A stretch of DNA of 64,000 nt. It comes from Omphalotus guepiniiformis (Eukaryota; Basidiomycota; Agaricomycetes; Agaricales; Omphalotaceae). Shown here piece by piece: positions 32,601 to 42,166 of this stretch. Within the stretch, counting starts at the first letter, position 1, and every line of letters starts with the position of its first letter. The position numbers were made by a program, and so were the translations under genes. The stretch lies in the NCBI GenBank assembly GCA_028554645.1, contig JAQOOI010000070.1:1364001-1428000 (forward strand), read 5' to 3'. The notes under the pieces are model-generated. The model was not told the origin of the DNA and made no database searches. It saw nothing but the letters and a program-made list of their open reading frames with translations.

Positions 32601-33917
32601 CCCGAACATGAGGTGATACCCCAGCTCGTCCAGCGCCCCTATGGAGATAAGATCGTTCGTGATATTCGGGGCGTGCAAGGCGTCCTCGAAGGTCAAGATG
32701 ACCTCCTGATCTCCCTCGTAGAACACCTTCCGAGCACGTCCACGACCCATGATTCTGAATGAAGTGCTTTCCTCCGAAGACTGCCCCGAACGTTCATATG
32801 GGGTATAGGTCAGAAAATCTCCCCTGTTCCGAAAGAAGTGATCTGTCGCTGCTGAGTCCGCATATACCTCCCCTGGCACCCGATCATAAACGATTGAGTT
32901 CATCGCAAAGTGTTGACGGGGTTCATTAATAGCCATATTCGCGTTGGGAACTGTGATTTCCACTGTGTCCCTCTTCCCTCGCCACCATGCTGGGAATTGA
33001 CCTTCCTTTCCTCCTCCTTTCCTGAAACATTCATCCTTCGTATGACCCTCTCTAGAGCAGTTCTCACACCTCTTTCCATTCTTCGGTGCCTTAGCCACTT
33101 GGGCGCTAAACTTGCGGTCTAGTTCCTCGATCCTCGACAACACCGCGGCATGAGCTTGCGAAACGAGCTGAGTGCCGGCTACCGCATCACGTCCTCGATT
33201 CTCGACGCGGGAGTAGGATAGGGATATCTGCTGAATGACTGATGCAGCTGTGGGGTATAGAGTCGAAGATACGAGCATGTTCTGTATGATAGTATCGAAT
33301 TCCTTCGAAGGGAAGGCTGCCAGTACAATCTGTCTGAACGCAGCATCGTCGATAGTATTGCCTGCTTCAACTGCCTCCTGTCTAAGATTTCGAAGGTTTT
33401 TGAAGAAGGTATCGAGGGTCTCCCCTTCCTTGAACACAAAGGACCTTAATTTCCTCTCCGTGAGCACTTTCCGCATCTCATCTTTTGCCGCATATTCTCC
33501 ATCAAACGCTAGCATAAGCTCGTATGCAGTCTTCGAATCCGCATCCGCGATGAGAGAGGGCAGATAGTCAACGTGAGCTTCTATGATGCCTTTAGCGCGA
33601 TCATTTCGGAACCTCCATTCCTCGTACGACGGAGTCAGAGAGTAGACGGGGGTTGGCGTAGGAGTTGGTTCGGCCTGAGCTGGAGTGGCCTGCTCTCCAG
33701 CGGGAGTAGGGGCCGTAACCACGACCACAACTTCAGAAGGCTTCAGAACGGACTTGTCGATATATCCAATCAATCCTTGCACCCGCAGGGCATTCTCGAT
33801 TCTTCGCCTAACGGGTCTCCAGCTTACTCGGATGCCTCCATCAAACTTCTGGTCATCAGGGACTTCGTGGATCGGGGGTGGTATCGCTCCGTTACTCGCC
33901 ATGAGGGGTTTAAGCAA
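29601..33917 (-). CDS. Ty1/copia gag-pol polyprotein, intact
   Basis: One open frame of 1438 residues without frameshift or stop. Domain order is copia-type, integrase before reverse transcriptase. Gag spans about 1-300 with a CCHC zinc knuckle (CENCSREGHTKDEC, near 280). The protease has YADSAATDHFF near 352. The integrase zinc region includes HRRFAHAGMG and CVDCLVGKA. The integrase core has Asp near 552 (VDLTGP), Asp near 617 (RMDNGREF) and Glu near 652 (NGVAERRH), which is DD35E spacing. Reverse transcriptase shows YTDDTLGG near 1110. RNase H shows TYVDADFASC near 1285 and STTEAEYIAL. A second Met (MASNGA) lies five codons in and could be the true start. No separate gag frame is present, so the Gag:Pol ratio must be set some other way. 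Confidence 0.95.
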   Translation of the reverse strand: MLKPLMASNGAIPPPIHEVPDDQKFDGGIRVSWRPVRRRIENALRVQGLIGYIDKSVLKPSEVVVVVTAPTPAGEQATPAQAEPTPTPTPVYSLTPSYEEWRFRNDRAKGIIEAHVDYLPSLIADADSKTAYELMLAFDGEYAAKDEMRKVLTERKLRSFVFKEGETLDTFFKNLRNLRQEAVEAGNTIDDAAFRQIVLAAFPSKEFDTIIQNMLVSSTLYPTAASVIQQISLSYSRVENRGRDAVAGTQLVSQAHAAVLSRIEELDRKFSAQVAKAPKNGKRCENCSREGHTKDECFRKGGGKEGQFPAWWRGKRDTVEITVPNANMAINEPRQHFAMNSIVYDRVPGEVYADSAATDHFFRNRGDFLTYTPYERSGQSSEESTSFRIMGRGRARKVFYEGDQEVILTFEDALHAPNITNDLISIGALDELGYHLMFGNRQAKFYTPDGRHFLTGIGSNRLYRLPKTPPTALAARTRSLHHPVDLETWHRRFAHAGMGRIETLLKNNLVDNLEVRGKSVDGKCVDCLVGKATRRPFDAEVPRETRPLERVHVDLTGPMRTEAKGGYLYSMPVVDGYTSCTKDYYLKNKEAETTLEVMERYRVASEKETGFKLLCVRMDNGREFDNHIWRDWANRHGIRLEFIPAYSSAANGVAERRHRTIFDRVRTLLHDSGLPPQLWALAAAYVVYTENLLPATRAMSNVPLGLWWKRRQSVAHLRPFGARGWATIVDGSVGKLDGRAIEGRLVGYGERGCYMLYLASGSVIQSRDVVFEEGRGHRTLVSNVGENWDEDETFETTATSRQTDSTNGDTGITDNAENIRADDVSENPDQTPTADPQTPTTQPTVPLRRSPRNHTPSPALIASREFQVREEIARKSGEDWTKDSRPRQANLAKIVDDLGEIDSEFNVALIAMGIPPVPRNFNMAMEEPDRWAAAIEKEKSRMKEFEVFGPLQDPPEEATILFPLWVFAHKMNGDGKIIDEKARLVVNGGKQEPGKDYQETFAAVMRFESLRILIAVWVMLGFYIWQIDFTSAYLNAEIEEDIYVWPPEGFEGRGSGKVMKSNKSIYGTMQAGRNWWRKLDGTYNELGYRRSQADQCVRSRVTKSGETITGTYTDDTLGGSSSEQERDRAKAEIGSEYRIKDTESVQFALGMRLTHDRDKGIATLSMEAYWDRLLAKHQLQDMKPKATPLAPGVSLSSDQAPKSAEDIEFMKAKPYAEIVGAIQFGQAACRPDLSYAANLLSRFNHNPGRAHWNALIHLLRYIIGTKHYSITYRRDAASGLAPVTYVDADFASCVDSRRSTTGVVTFIAGGPTFWMSKRQDVVALSTTEAEYIALAKGAQQARWVHHFLKEIGHGVLLPSLIYADNKGSITLAQNPKFHARVKHIDIRFHYLRDAVDKGELKVIYVPSEENPADILTKSLGSVLHRRQVGFLLSTATSM

Positions 33918-33989
33918 TTTATTTCGTTCGTGTTCAGTATATGAGTCTTCAGTGATTGGGAATTCTTTCTTCGAGGTTTAGCAGCGGGC

Positions 33990-34002
33990 GGGGCCCATAA
34001 CC
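33990..34002 (-). promoter_or_regulatory. primer binding site, half-tRNA-iMet type
   Basis: On the element strand the 5' LTR ends ...CTTACA and is followed by GGTTATGGGCCC. This is complementary to GGGCCCATAACC, the anticodon stem-loop region of initiator tRNA-Met (loop CTCATAA). Copia-type elements are known to prime from a cleaved half of that tRNA, so an internal rather than 3'-end match is expected. Confidence 0.7.
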
Positions 34003-34462
34003 TGTAAGTCAAGAATAAGTACTGTTTCCTCAGCTCACACCAATCAAGTGTGTTAAGACTCTGTAAATTGATGTATCTACCTGTAAGTCAAGAATAAGTA
34101 CTGTTTCTACAGACACAGGTTAGTACATCTTAAACATATAAGTACGAAACGGAGCTCACCCTCAGCTCACACCAATCAAGTGTGTTAAGACTGAGGGGGC
34201 TCTACAATCATGTATGGTAGTTATAACTAAACCGAACGATTTACGGTAACGAAGGCGTGTATCAGTAACGAAGGCTGGTAGGTGAAATAGGTAACTAGCG
34301 ACAGTCTCGAATGGGTTTCGGGAGCGCGTATATATATAAAGACGAATTAGTAGTGAGGCGGAAAAGAAACGTGTAGCGTGTATGAAATAAGAAGAAAGAA
34401 AGGTGTAAGTAGCAATGTGTAAATGACGTACATGAAGGTCTCCTCTGACCCATCCTTCAACA
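34003..34462 (-). repeat. 5' LTR (right end)
   Basis: 460 bp, same as the left LTR apart from one TA unit. In the element's orientation it carries the promoter that drives the gag-pol transcript toward lower coordinates. Confidence 0.93.
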
Positions 34463-34484
34463 TTATCTTCTTATCTTCCATGAA

Positions 34485-34725
34485 TCATGGTCCCAGGCTT
34501 TGGTGCGTAAGAACTCTCTGGAGATCTACCTTTGAGCGACGGACACATATGAGGATCATCAAGATGGAGGTCGTAGAGAGACGGTTGAGGATTACGAGGT
34601 GGGAATGAGCGTCCTACTAAGGCTCATACATGGAAATTCGCAGCAGAATTTACCTCACGCATACTCAAGGACTTCAACAGATACACAGACCCCCATCCCG
34701 TGATCACCGCATCCCGCTGCATCCA
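34485..34725 (-). pseudogene. decayed 3' end of an F-box gene paralogue
   Basis: The minus strand at about 34700-34671 encodes GVCVSVEV, matching the last residues of the F-box gene at 11395 (GVCVSVEVRP). The DNA below it (34485-34675) follows the F-box gene's 3' flank (about 11145-11394) with many small changes. No upstream F-box coding sequence remains. The copia element inserted right at this relic's edge. Confidence 0.55.
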
Positions 34726-35358
34726 ACACTTAGAGCTCTAGAGCTTAGAGGATAACCGGAACCTCCTTCTCCCTTCATACCCATCTCCTACTCCCTCCCT
34801 CTTTCTCTCCAGGTGCAGGTGAACCCTCGTGAGTACACTAAATAAGTCTTACTCGTAACACACCGCATCGATACTGAGTCCTCCATCAACGAACTCCACA
34901 TATCATTCCAGTAGATCATTAATCGCTATCGTCCAAGTAATATCCTCAGCAGAAGGGTACCGGGTATCCCCAGCTCACTGAGCTATCCTGTAAGAATGTA
35001 GCTTGGAGCTGCTCGAGTCCTGTGGCTCTTGAGTATGGAAACGGAGAAGTAAACTTGGTATATGTAGTATCGCCCCACGAATAGTTCTGGCGCCGCTCGG
35101 ACGGCTCGGCGAACGCGGTCAGATGAATAGCACGTGCTTCTTCAGGTCGCGAAAGATGCTCAGACTCAAACCAACACGCCACGAAAAAACGAAAAGATTC
35201 CAATCAACAAAAACGACAATTCACAAACGAACACAACTAAAAAGATACGATACGAAACATCATCAACGACAGTGAAAAGATAAAAGAACGAGAATGTGTG
35301 TTTGTGGGGGGAACATTGAAAGCGTGGAACAAAAAAATTAAATCCAATCTCCGATCTA
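34726..35358. other. intergenic, no gene seen
   Basis: 3' flank of the chitin deacetylase gene. A short minus-strand frame (34946-35203) has no family resemblance. Pyrimidine-rich stretch near 34760-34815. Confidence 0.4.
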
Positions 35359-37498
35359 TCACCTCACCCGACCCAAACACAGAAAGAAAACAAGGCCCAC
35401 CAACAACGCATTGCTCATCTGCATCCTGAAACTCGATTGAGCCCCATTTGACTTTTGATTCACGCCTGATGAGCCAGTAGCAGACGATCCGGATGATTTC
35501 GATGAGGATGAGGTCGAGGTTTTTGATGAGCCTGGGGAAGAGTCGGTCGACGTAGTTGTTATTGTACCCGCGATATCTTTTCAGAGTGAAAGGGGTTATT
35601 ACAATGACTCCAGAACTGTAATCATTACTTATATTGTTCAAATGTCGGAAGTGAGTAGTTTGTCTCTACGTACGGTTGAGTTTTGTTAAGTGCTACGCCA
35701 ACGGGTACGATGTACTATAATCACAAGAATCGAGTCGAGTCAGAAAAAATACAATCAGCAACACAAACACTCGCCTTAAACGCCGCTTTCAGCTGTGGAT
35801 AATAAGTAACAGCCTCCGACATTGTAAAGTTGTTCAATTCATGCGTCAACATAATCGATCCTTGCGTAAATCACAACGACCTACTTGAGTTTGCATCACA
35901 CCTCACACGAAACATCTCACATACCGTACTAAACTCCCCGTCCAGCGCCTTCTGAGCAAAGCTCTGATAATTCGCATTAACTTGCTCAACAGTCGCATTC
36001 CCACTGGATACCTCCCAATCGAACGAATCAAACTGCCAAATGATAGTCCGCAGTCCAAGTCCTTGGGCAATCGCACGAATACGGTCATCGACATCGCCAA
36101 AGGGTGGCTGGGAAGACAATTTAACGACGTGTCAAACCAGACAACTGACGTGCGACGGGCAAGCTTACCCTCCAACAAGTAGGCGTTACACCTGTGACGA
36201 GTTTGATAGCTTTCATACTGTAGTATCTGTCAGTACATCGCGTTAGTCAAGGCGATCGTGAGAGCACGGACACCTAAGAAGAGGATGGTAAGCCGAACTG
36301 AGGGAAGAGCGATAAGAAAGACGCGTACTGTAGTATAACTCCGCAAACGCGTCTGGGCTTGAAAATCCAGTCACTGTACTTATCATCAGAAAAACGGCCT
36401 TTCTTGCGAACATCCAGCAAGGGCTTACTATAATGATGCGACCAAGTATCTAAACCCCATGCATCGGCAAATCCTAACAGACAAACCAAGAATCCCAAAC
36501 TCACGAGCACAGATTTCATGACCTTTACCCGAAAGATTAACAACATCGCCTAGCATATAACCACAAAAACCAATCACTCACCATCAGTAATAGCCCTCTG
36601 CGCTTCAAGTGGCCAATCCATAACATTACTTCCAATGAAAAACATAGCTAAATCACCAATTAAATCAACGTAACCCCCCCAAGAAAGCCACAGCAACAAA
36701 CTCACTAGCTTTCTGATCTTGCTCAAGCAGATAATCATAAAAGGCGTTATGAGAACAATTAGGGCCATCGTCAAAGCCGTAACCCATCGTATCGGGCTAA
36801 ATGCCAACGCATCAAGTGAGCAAGAAGTTACACCAAAACGTCATTGATATCGTTAAGCGTGGGGGGGCAGGGAGGGAAGGGCCACTCTACGAACGCACGC
36901 ACCTCTGGGACACTCGCCACGTCCATGGGTAACCCAGCGAGTTTAGGCGTAACACAGTTCGATCTAGTCCACCAACAAGCAGGATCCTGAGTCGCAGAAT
37001 ACGTCGTGTCATTCCACACGCCAGTAATACTCCCCTAAACAAATGGCATGCGAAGAGATCTTGATTTTAGTTCGGTTCATTACGTGCACACGTCCACTTA
37101 CGTGTGGTTGAATATCAGTGGGTACGCTACTCGAGATGTTGTTCCAAATCGCTTGAGCTTCAGTATCATTAGGTAGTATACTAGCTGGTAACCAAATAGT
37201 AGGAAATTCGGGTTTGGCGTTTGTTACTGGAGCGTAGTAGTATGGTGAACATTCAATATTGGGATCTGCAACAAACCAAAAAATCGCGTTTCGCGTTTTA
37301 GCAAAAAAAAAAAAACAATGTTTCACAACGGAGAAGAAATTTTGAAACACGGAACTCACCCGAAATCTGAGCTTCACTCGTTTCAGAAGATCTATCCTGA
37401 GCAACAACAGAACCCAAAACAAAACTCGCTAAGAGGACGCTAGAGAACGAGAACGCAGTGCGTGGAGAGGAAGACGAAGTGAAAAGGGAGAAGAACAT
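35359..37498 (-). CDS. chitin deacetylase (CE4 polysaccharide deacetylase), splice-damaged
   Basis: Removes acetyl groups from chitin at the cell surface. Thirteen exons; the signal peptide is MFFSLFTSS ... GSVVAQ and the tail is Ser/Thr-rich with a hydrophobic end (GPI-anchor type). Motif 1 is GYGFDDGPNC. Motif 2 is HEICAHTWSH, with the metal-binding His codon split between an 18-nt exon (36522-36505) and a 21-nt exon (36449-36429). Motif 3 is CWRPPFGDVDDRI, motif 4 IWQFDSFDW, motif 5 IMLTHELNNFT. Three junctions cannot be closed by GT-AG in frame: ATACTACA is repeated either side of the 36328-36227 intron, one base is missing at the 35924-35861 junction, and one is extra at the last junction (near 35629). 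Without the last repair the protein would end FEQYK (stop 35625). Either errors in the sequence or a gene starting to decay. Confidence 0.75.
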
Positions 37499-38874
37499 GG
37501 TGGTGGGAGTTGGGGATCAAAAGAGCGACTAAGGGGGGTGCCGGTGCGGTAAATGAGTGAAAAAACGTTGGTTGGGTTGGTGCCAAAGCAGGTGGGTTCA
37601 AACAGTTTTAAACCCACCTTGACCATCCCCCTTTACTGTATCCCATCAATTTTGATGCAGATAGTGATCTACATATACATATCCACTGTATTTCTATTTT
37701 TAGTTTTTGACTTTTCTTCCGACGTTTCTGCGCTTCTGCCCTCGGGCGGGTACAATTGCAAGCTGTTGGCCTCTTCAACTTCACTGTCTTCAGAACAACG
37801 GCTTGTTGGCATTGCGCGTTTTCCTGCCGTTGAGATGAGGATAAAAGCAGCTGGGAGGGAAAAAGCAATACATACTTGAAGGAGAAAGGAGGTTCATGTC
37901 GACCGAGAAACACGACTTCTCCAACTGGCTGTACGGCAGCCAGGATCCAGACTATACTTGGCTCTCAGTGATGCATTCTCTCATTTTAAGTATTCGATTA
38001 CCTTATTTCTCTCCCTTTACAGGGGGTCAGAAATATCCTCAGGATTGGGAGCACATAAGTAAGTAAGTAAGTACGGTTGCCCTGTTTCAGAGGAGATTTC
38101 TGTCAATTGGAATCTGCTGAACGGTAACCCAAACGTTTCGGCACGTTGGGCACCAAGCAGTAAAAATCATTTCCCGGCATCAACGGCAAACTGATCGACC
38201 ACACATCTGTGACGACATCAATACAGAAAAATTGCCGGCGGGGCCGCGGCGTTCAATGCCACGGCACCTGACATACATTCACCCCGAGCCCGAGCCCGAT
38301 CCCGACACCAGGCAGCGGCTGGATCAGCAAAGTGCACAAAGCTACTATATTTGCATAGCAAACCGATATGTAAATATTCAATGATTTCAGGACACCATAG
38401 GTATCATACTATCGTGCCAGTGGTTGCATACATATAAGATCCCTGTCAGCTAAACCCTAGGGCCCAGTACTCAAACGCTCAAGCCTTCAATATTCAATAT
38501 CAATCTTCGAGTTGTATGTATAGAATATTGAATGGTCAACAAGTTACAAGATGATAATCAGACTCTCAAGCGCGCGCTACTTCAAGCTTGATTGACTATC
38601 AGAACCAGTCAGAACCCTGCACATGGTGTGTCCAAACTTGAAGTGTCCACGAGTACTTACTTACCGCTATAGTTACGCGGAAGTTCTGTCAGAAACAGAC
38701 CACTGGCAGCTTCATTGTGTCCGAGAAGTATACTTATACTAGGTCCTGATGCATAATACACCGTGACAGCCCAAGGAGTATATGAGCGTAGGATTTGTTC
38801 TGTAATGAGATTCTGCTCAGAGGGTTTGTCGTGGATTTGAGCATGTCAGAGGACTAATCCATTCTACCATGTAC
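37499..38874. other. intergenic, no gene seen
   Basis: Upstream region of the chitin deacetylase gene. Contains an AGTA/AAGT microsatellite at about 38058-38071. Short frames here lack family resemblance and no splice chain was found. Confidence 0.45.
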
Positions 38875-40122
38875 TTACACCCTAGGTCGACCCCACCCGA
38901 TAACATAATAAGCGTACCTAACCACTTCACCGGCATCCTCACTGCCCCCAGCTTCAATATCAATCTCAATCTCCGCATCACACTCGATAAACTCTTTCGA
39001 GTAAATAACCAGTTCGAGTTCGTCCTCGCCCTGCGTACATGAATCCCCAAACCCAAACACACTCTCAACAGTCCTAGACTCTTCCTCGAACAACCTTCTG
39101 AGTGGTATAACCAAGTGGAACATTGCAGGGCGTCGAGGTTCGGATTCGGATTCGGATTCGAGTTCCGCGTTCGCATCGGATGGCTTCCGTAAAAGTCTCT
39201 CAAGACATCCTCTAATCCATACGGCATGAGTAGATTCGTAGATTATATCAGCACCAAGGACCAGATCAAAAGGTGTTTCCATATCCCCTGAGTCGTCCTC
39301 ATCCTCGAATGAAGCCCAATCGAGAAACCGAGCAGAAACACTCGGCAAAGCAAAGTTATTCCGAATGTTATTCCCCAGATTTGTAATCACAGAAGGGTAA
39401 TAATCCGTCGCGATGAAGGTTATCCGAGGAAATAACATCAACACCTCTGCTACTTTCGCCGCAGTAAGACTAACCAACCCAGTTCCAGCTCCAAGTTCCA
39501 GTACTCGAAACTTCTCTGCCTCTGCTTTACAGGGGAAAAACTTTCCTGGATCTCTAGTGATCTCTTCGGCGAGGACACATGCGCCTCCCCAAGTCTGTGA
39601 CCCTACGGAGCCAAAATCGCCGTTCTCCAAAGGGGCGTCGGTTAGTGTTACGGTTATGGAAGTCGGTGTTGGCGTTGTTGATCCTAGAGGAAAGTCATAG
39701 GAACGCACAACAGTTCCTGCGGCGGAAGTACCAGAACATAAAGCAAGTAACGAAGCAGCGGTTGAGAGTATTCCCTGCGAGTCCGAGTCGGTTGAGCTTG
39801 ATAACAAACGGATGAGAGCCGTTAACCATCCAAGAGCGTACGTCCTCTCAAACGAATCCGCCGCGTAGACTTTACGCAGCGTTTCATCCTCACTACCACC
39901 ATCCCCACTCCCACTCCCACTCCCACCCACACTCTTGAGCCCCATCGTCACCGCTACCCTCCGTCTCCTCCTAGACCCTCTAACCCTCGGCGTATAAACC
40001 CGACATAAATACTCCAAGTACCCACGTATCAGTTCCGGAGATTCGAGAGCTTGAGGGAGAGTTTTGATTGGTGGGAGGTATGTCGATGGTGATTGGATTT
40101 GAATTGGGGAGGGGAGTGTCAT
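38875..40122 (-). CDS. METTL21/FAM86-type protein lysine methyltransferase
   Basis: Single exon, 415 residues, starting MTLPSPIQIQSP. The seven-beta-strand methyltransferase fold is marked by VLELGAGTGLVSLTAAK near residue 205 (S-adenosylmethionine binding), the acidic FIATDYYPSV after strand 2 and LVLGADIIYE near 292. The preceding WGGACVLAEEI is typical of the Methyltransferase_16 family (GxQTWGGA/ACVLA). N-terminal residues 1-180 are helical with an Arg-rich patch and Gly/Ser runs. Family members methylate lysines of translation factors and chaperones; the target here cannot be told. Ends YYVIGWGRPRV, as usual. Acidic and Glu-Ser repeats (ELESESESEP) interrupt the C-terminal part. Confidence 0.85.
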   Translation of the reverse strand: MTLPSPIQIQSPSTYLPPIKTLPQALESPELIRGYLEYLCRVYTPRVRGSRRRRRVAVTMGLKSVGGSGSGSGDGGSEDETLRKVYAADSFERTYALGWLTALIRLLSSSTDSDSQGILSTAASLLALCSGTSAAGTVVRSYDFPLGSTTPTPTSITVTLTDAPLENGDFGSVGSQTWGGACVLAEEITRDPGKFFPCKAEAEKFRVLELGAGTGLVSLTAAKVAEVLMLFPRITFIATDYYPSVITNLGNNIRNNFALPSVSARFLDWASFEDEDDSGDMETPFDLVLGADIIYESTHAVWIRGCLERLLRKPSDANAELESESESEPRRPAMFHLVIPLRRLFEEESRTVESVFGFGDSCTQGEDELELVIYSKEFIECDAEIEIDIEAGGSEDAGEVVRYAYYVIGWGRPRV

Positions 40123-41302
40123 CTAGATACGTGCGTAAGCTGCTTCAAGCTTGACAGTTCGCGTATCGTCGAGACTCGATGCACGATAGGGTGTGAGGAG
40201 GAAAAATTGTTACGTTACCCAAAGAAGCTATGATTTGAATTTCCGCCAGCTTTTCTTCTTTCTCGCACAGTGAAGACTCGCGAGCCGACATAGTTACTTT
40301 TCTGAACGTCTCGAATCGAACGAACCTACGAACTCATCAACGGCGGACTAGGGAGGTCTACTGTCTTCTATGCTCTATCGGAACTCGAAACGTTACTCTC
40401 GAAAAACATGAACCTTCCAACGAGGGATTGAACGCTCGGAGAACTTTTGAAAACCGATCAAGGCCGTCTTGGAAGGTGCGAGTGCGAAGGGACAATGGGA
40501 GAAAGTACTACATACACTCATTTTGGTCGGTTTAATGTTCATTTTACTATAACTTATGCTTGTACCACCTTGGATACTCATTAACATTGTCGACTTTAGG
40601 CTTATATTCGTCAAGGGCGCTTCAGCTGAGATACTGTAGTACCGTGACTAACCATCGTCTTGGGCTTCGCGTTCGTTTATCATCCATCGGACGGACGGAC
40701 TTCCTTACTTTGAGCAGACGTGTCCTTCGCTCATCAGACCTCATCAGACTCTCTCCAACAAGAACAGCACGGACGCCCTTTGCAGCATACTTCTTCACGT
40801 CATCCGAGCTTGAGGGTCCTTCAATGTCATATGTAGTCATCAAAATACCCGGAGAGGCCATATGAAAAGAAATGACACGAAACGAAACGATCGCGATCGC
40901 GGTCGAAGGTAACTCGAGGATTGTCGAGGAAGATCGTCAACTGTGAAGGTCTGGATGATTGATATCGATGTCAGTGAATTCATTGGATACTCCCGTAGCT
41001 GATACATTAAGATACTAGGATAGGATAACCTTTGTCGTTCTGGCAGTTCAACGCAAGATGGATGGTTTTCGATAACAACGTGCATTGAACTTCCATCGGT
41101 GAATAATTATTTGCGGTGCTAGCTATGCTATATAAAGTGCAGAAGGGTTGAGTATTGTGACTGGTAAGGGCACACTAGAAGAACTTAACTCGGTAAACAC
41201 GTCTCAGTTAGGGTTGCCAGTGTATGAGCACGTACGTACGATTTATTTAGAACTTGAATGAGCAGATAGAAGCGTGGAAAGAGGGTAAGTCAATTATGTC
41301 TA
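40123..41302. other. intergenic around the trpC-like relic
   Basis: Upstream region of the methyltransferase, then the trpC-like fragment. A TATA-like TATATAAAG lies near 41128. No intact gene is seen. Confidence 0.4.
40640..41000 (-). pseudogene. relic of indole-3-glycerol-phosphate synthase (trpC-like) C-terminus
   Basis: The minus strand at 40861-40700 encodes GPSSSDDVKKYAAKGVRAV, then LVGESLMRS. This closely follows the final strand and helix of IGP synthase (S-x-x-DV...GV-AVLVGE-LMR). Upstream, a different frame holds QTFTVDDLPR, resembling the preceding strand of that enzyme (NL-TF-VD). There is no start, the frames disagree and the rest of the gene is missing, so this is a decayed fragment. 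TrpC is part of a multifunctional tryptophan enzyme in fungi, and the working gene must lie elsewhere. Confidence 0.5.
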
Positions 41303-42166
41303 TGTTGTTCTATTCTATGGTGAGATAGAACGAACCAGGGCCTGGTCTGAACTAGTTCGGTTAGCAGGGCTTGGACGGCAAATTGCGTGGTTGTGGAAAC
41401 AGTTGAAGAGATTGAAAGAGGCGCCCAAGCACGCGAGATTTTCAGGGCGCTTACGCGTCGCGTCACGCACGCGAGAACTTCGCAAGCAAAATACCAGCAC
41501 CTCTTGCTTTCTGAGCAATTTATTCATTTCACCCGCAAAGTCAAGTTCAGCTCTCTTGAGGCTCGAAGAACTATCCAACGATTTGTGATATAAATGCAAC
41601 ATGATATAAATGCGATAAGTGTACGGTAAAAAAAAATAAGCTACAATAGATCTCTCCGAAGAAAAGGCACTACTGCCTAGACAGGATCTACACGAAAAGG
41701 GTGTGGATTCGCACATGTACATGTACAGTGCGGTGGTCATACCATCGACGAAGGGGGTAAAGGACAAGAGCACATCTAAGTCGCAGCCATGCTTTCCTTC
41801 GTCCCTGATCACAATCTATTCAGTTCATCCAAAATGGCAAAATGGCACGAACAGATAGTACTGTACTGAAACACTAACCCATCAAATCAAACAATCAAAC
41901 AATGGTGCATTCAGAGTTGACGAGAGCCGCTTTGAAAAACCCCATTATGCAGTTGCTTCAACATGCTAAACCAAGTGGACCTTCGAAGGTCCAAACGCAT
42001 CACGATCACCTGAGGGTTTATAAACTCGACGCGTTTCGTGCTCCTTTCCTATTGCGAATACTGCATTCCTTTTCTTCTTCACTTTTCTTCCCTGCTCTCT
42101 TGGTGTAGCCGCACCAGAGCATTCTATCTATTCCCATTTCTTTCATCGAAACCAGCTTCTACGATC

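Larger units (their letters stand above)
29128..34462 (-). mobile_element. complete Ty1/copia LTR retrotransposon
   Basis: A 5.3-kb element in minus orientation with two LTRs (462 and 460 bp), a 5-bp target duplication (TTATC), a primer binding site, a polypurine tract and one unbroken gag-pol frame. The LTRs look identical apart from one TA unit in a TA repeat, which indicates a very recent insertion. All parts needed for transposition appear present. It inserted beside a decayed copy of an F-box gene's 3' end and upstream of the hydrolase gene. I have not seen solo LTRs or other copies in this window. Confidence 0.96.

Noticed and set aside
36227..36328. A nested (twin) intron at the chitin deacetylase edge-repeat junction.
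   Set aside because: Two successive GT-AG removals are possible, but neither order returns the conserved frame.
36274..36546. Chitin deacetylase seemed to lack a metal-binding His (DTWSH instead of HTWSH).
   Set aside because: An 18-nt exon at 36522-36505 (HEICA plus the first base of the His codon) joins to 36449, restoring HTWSH with GT-AG introns.
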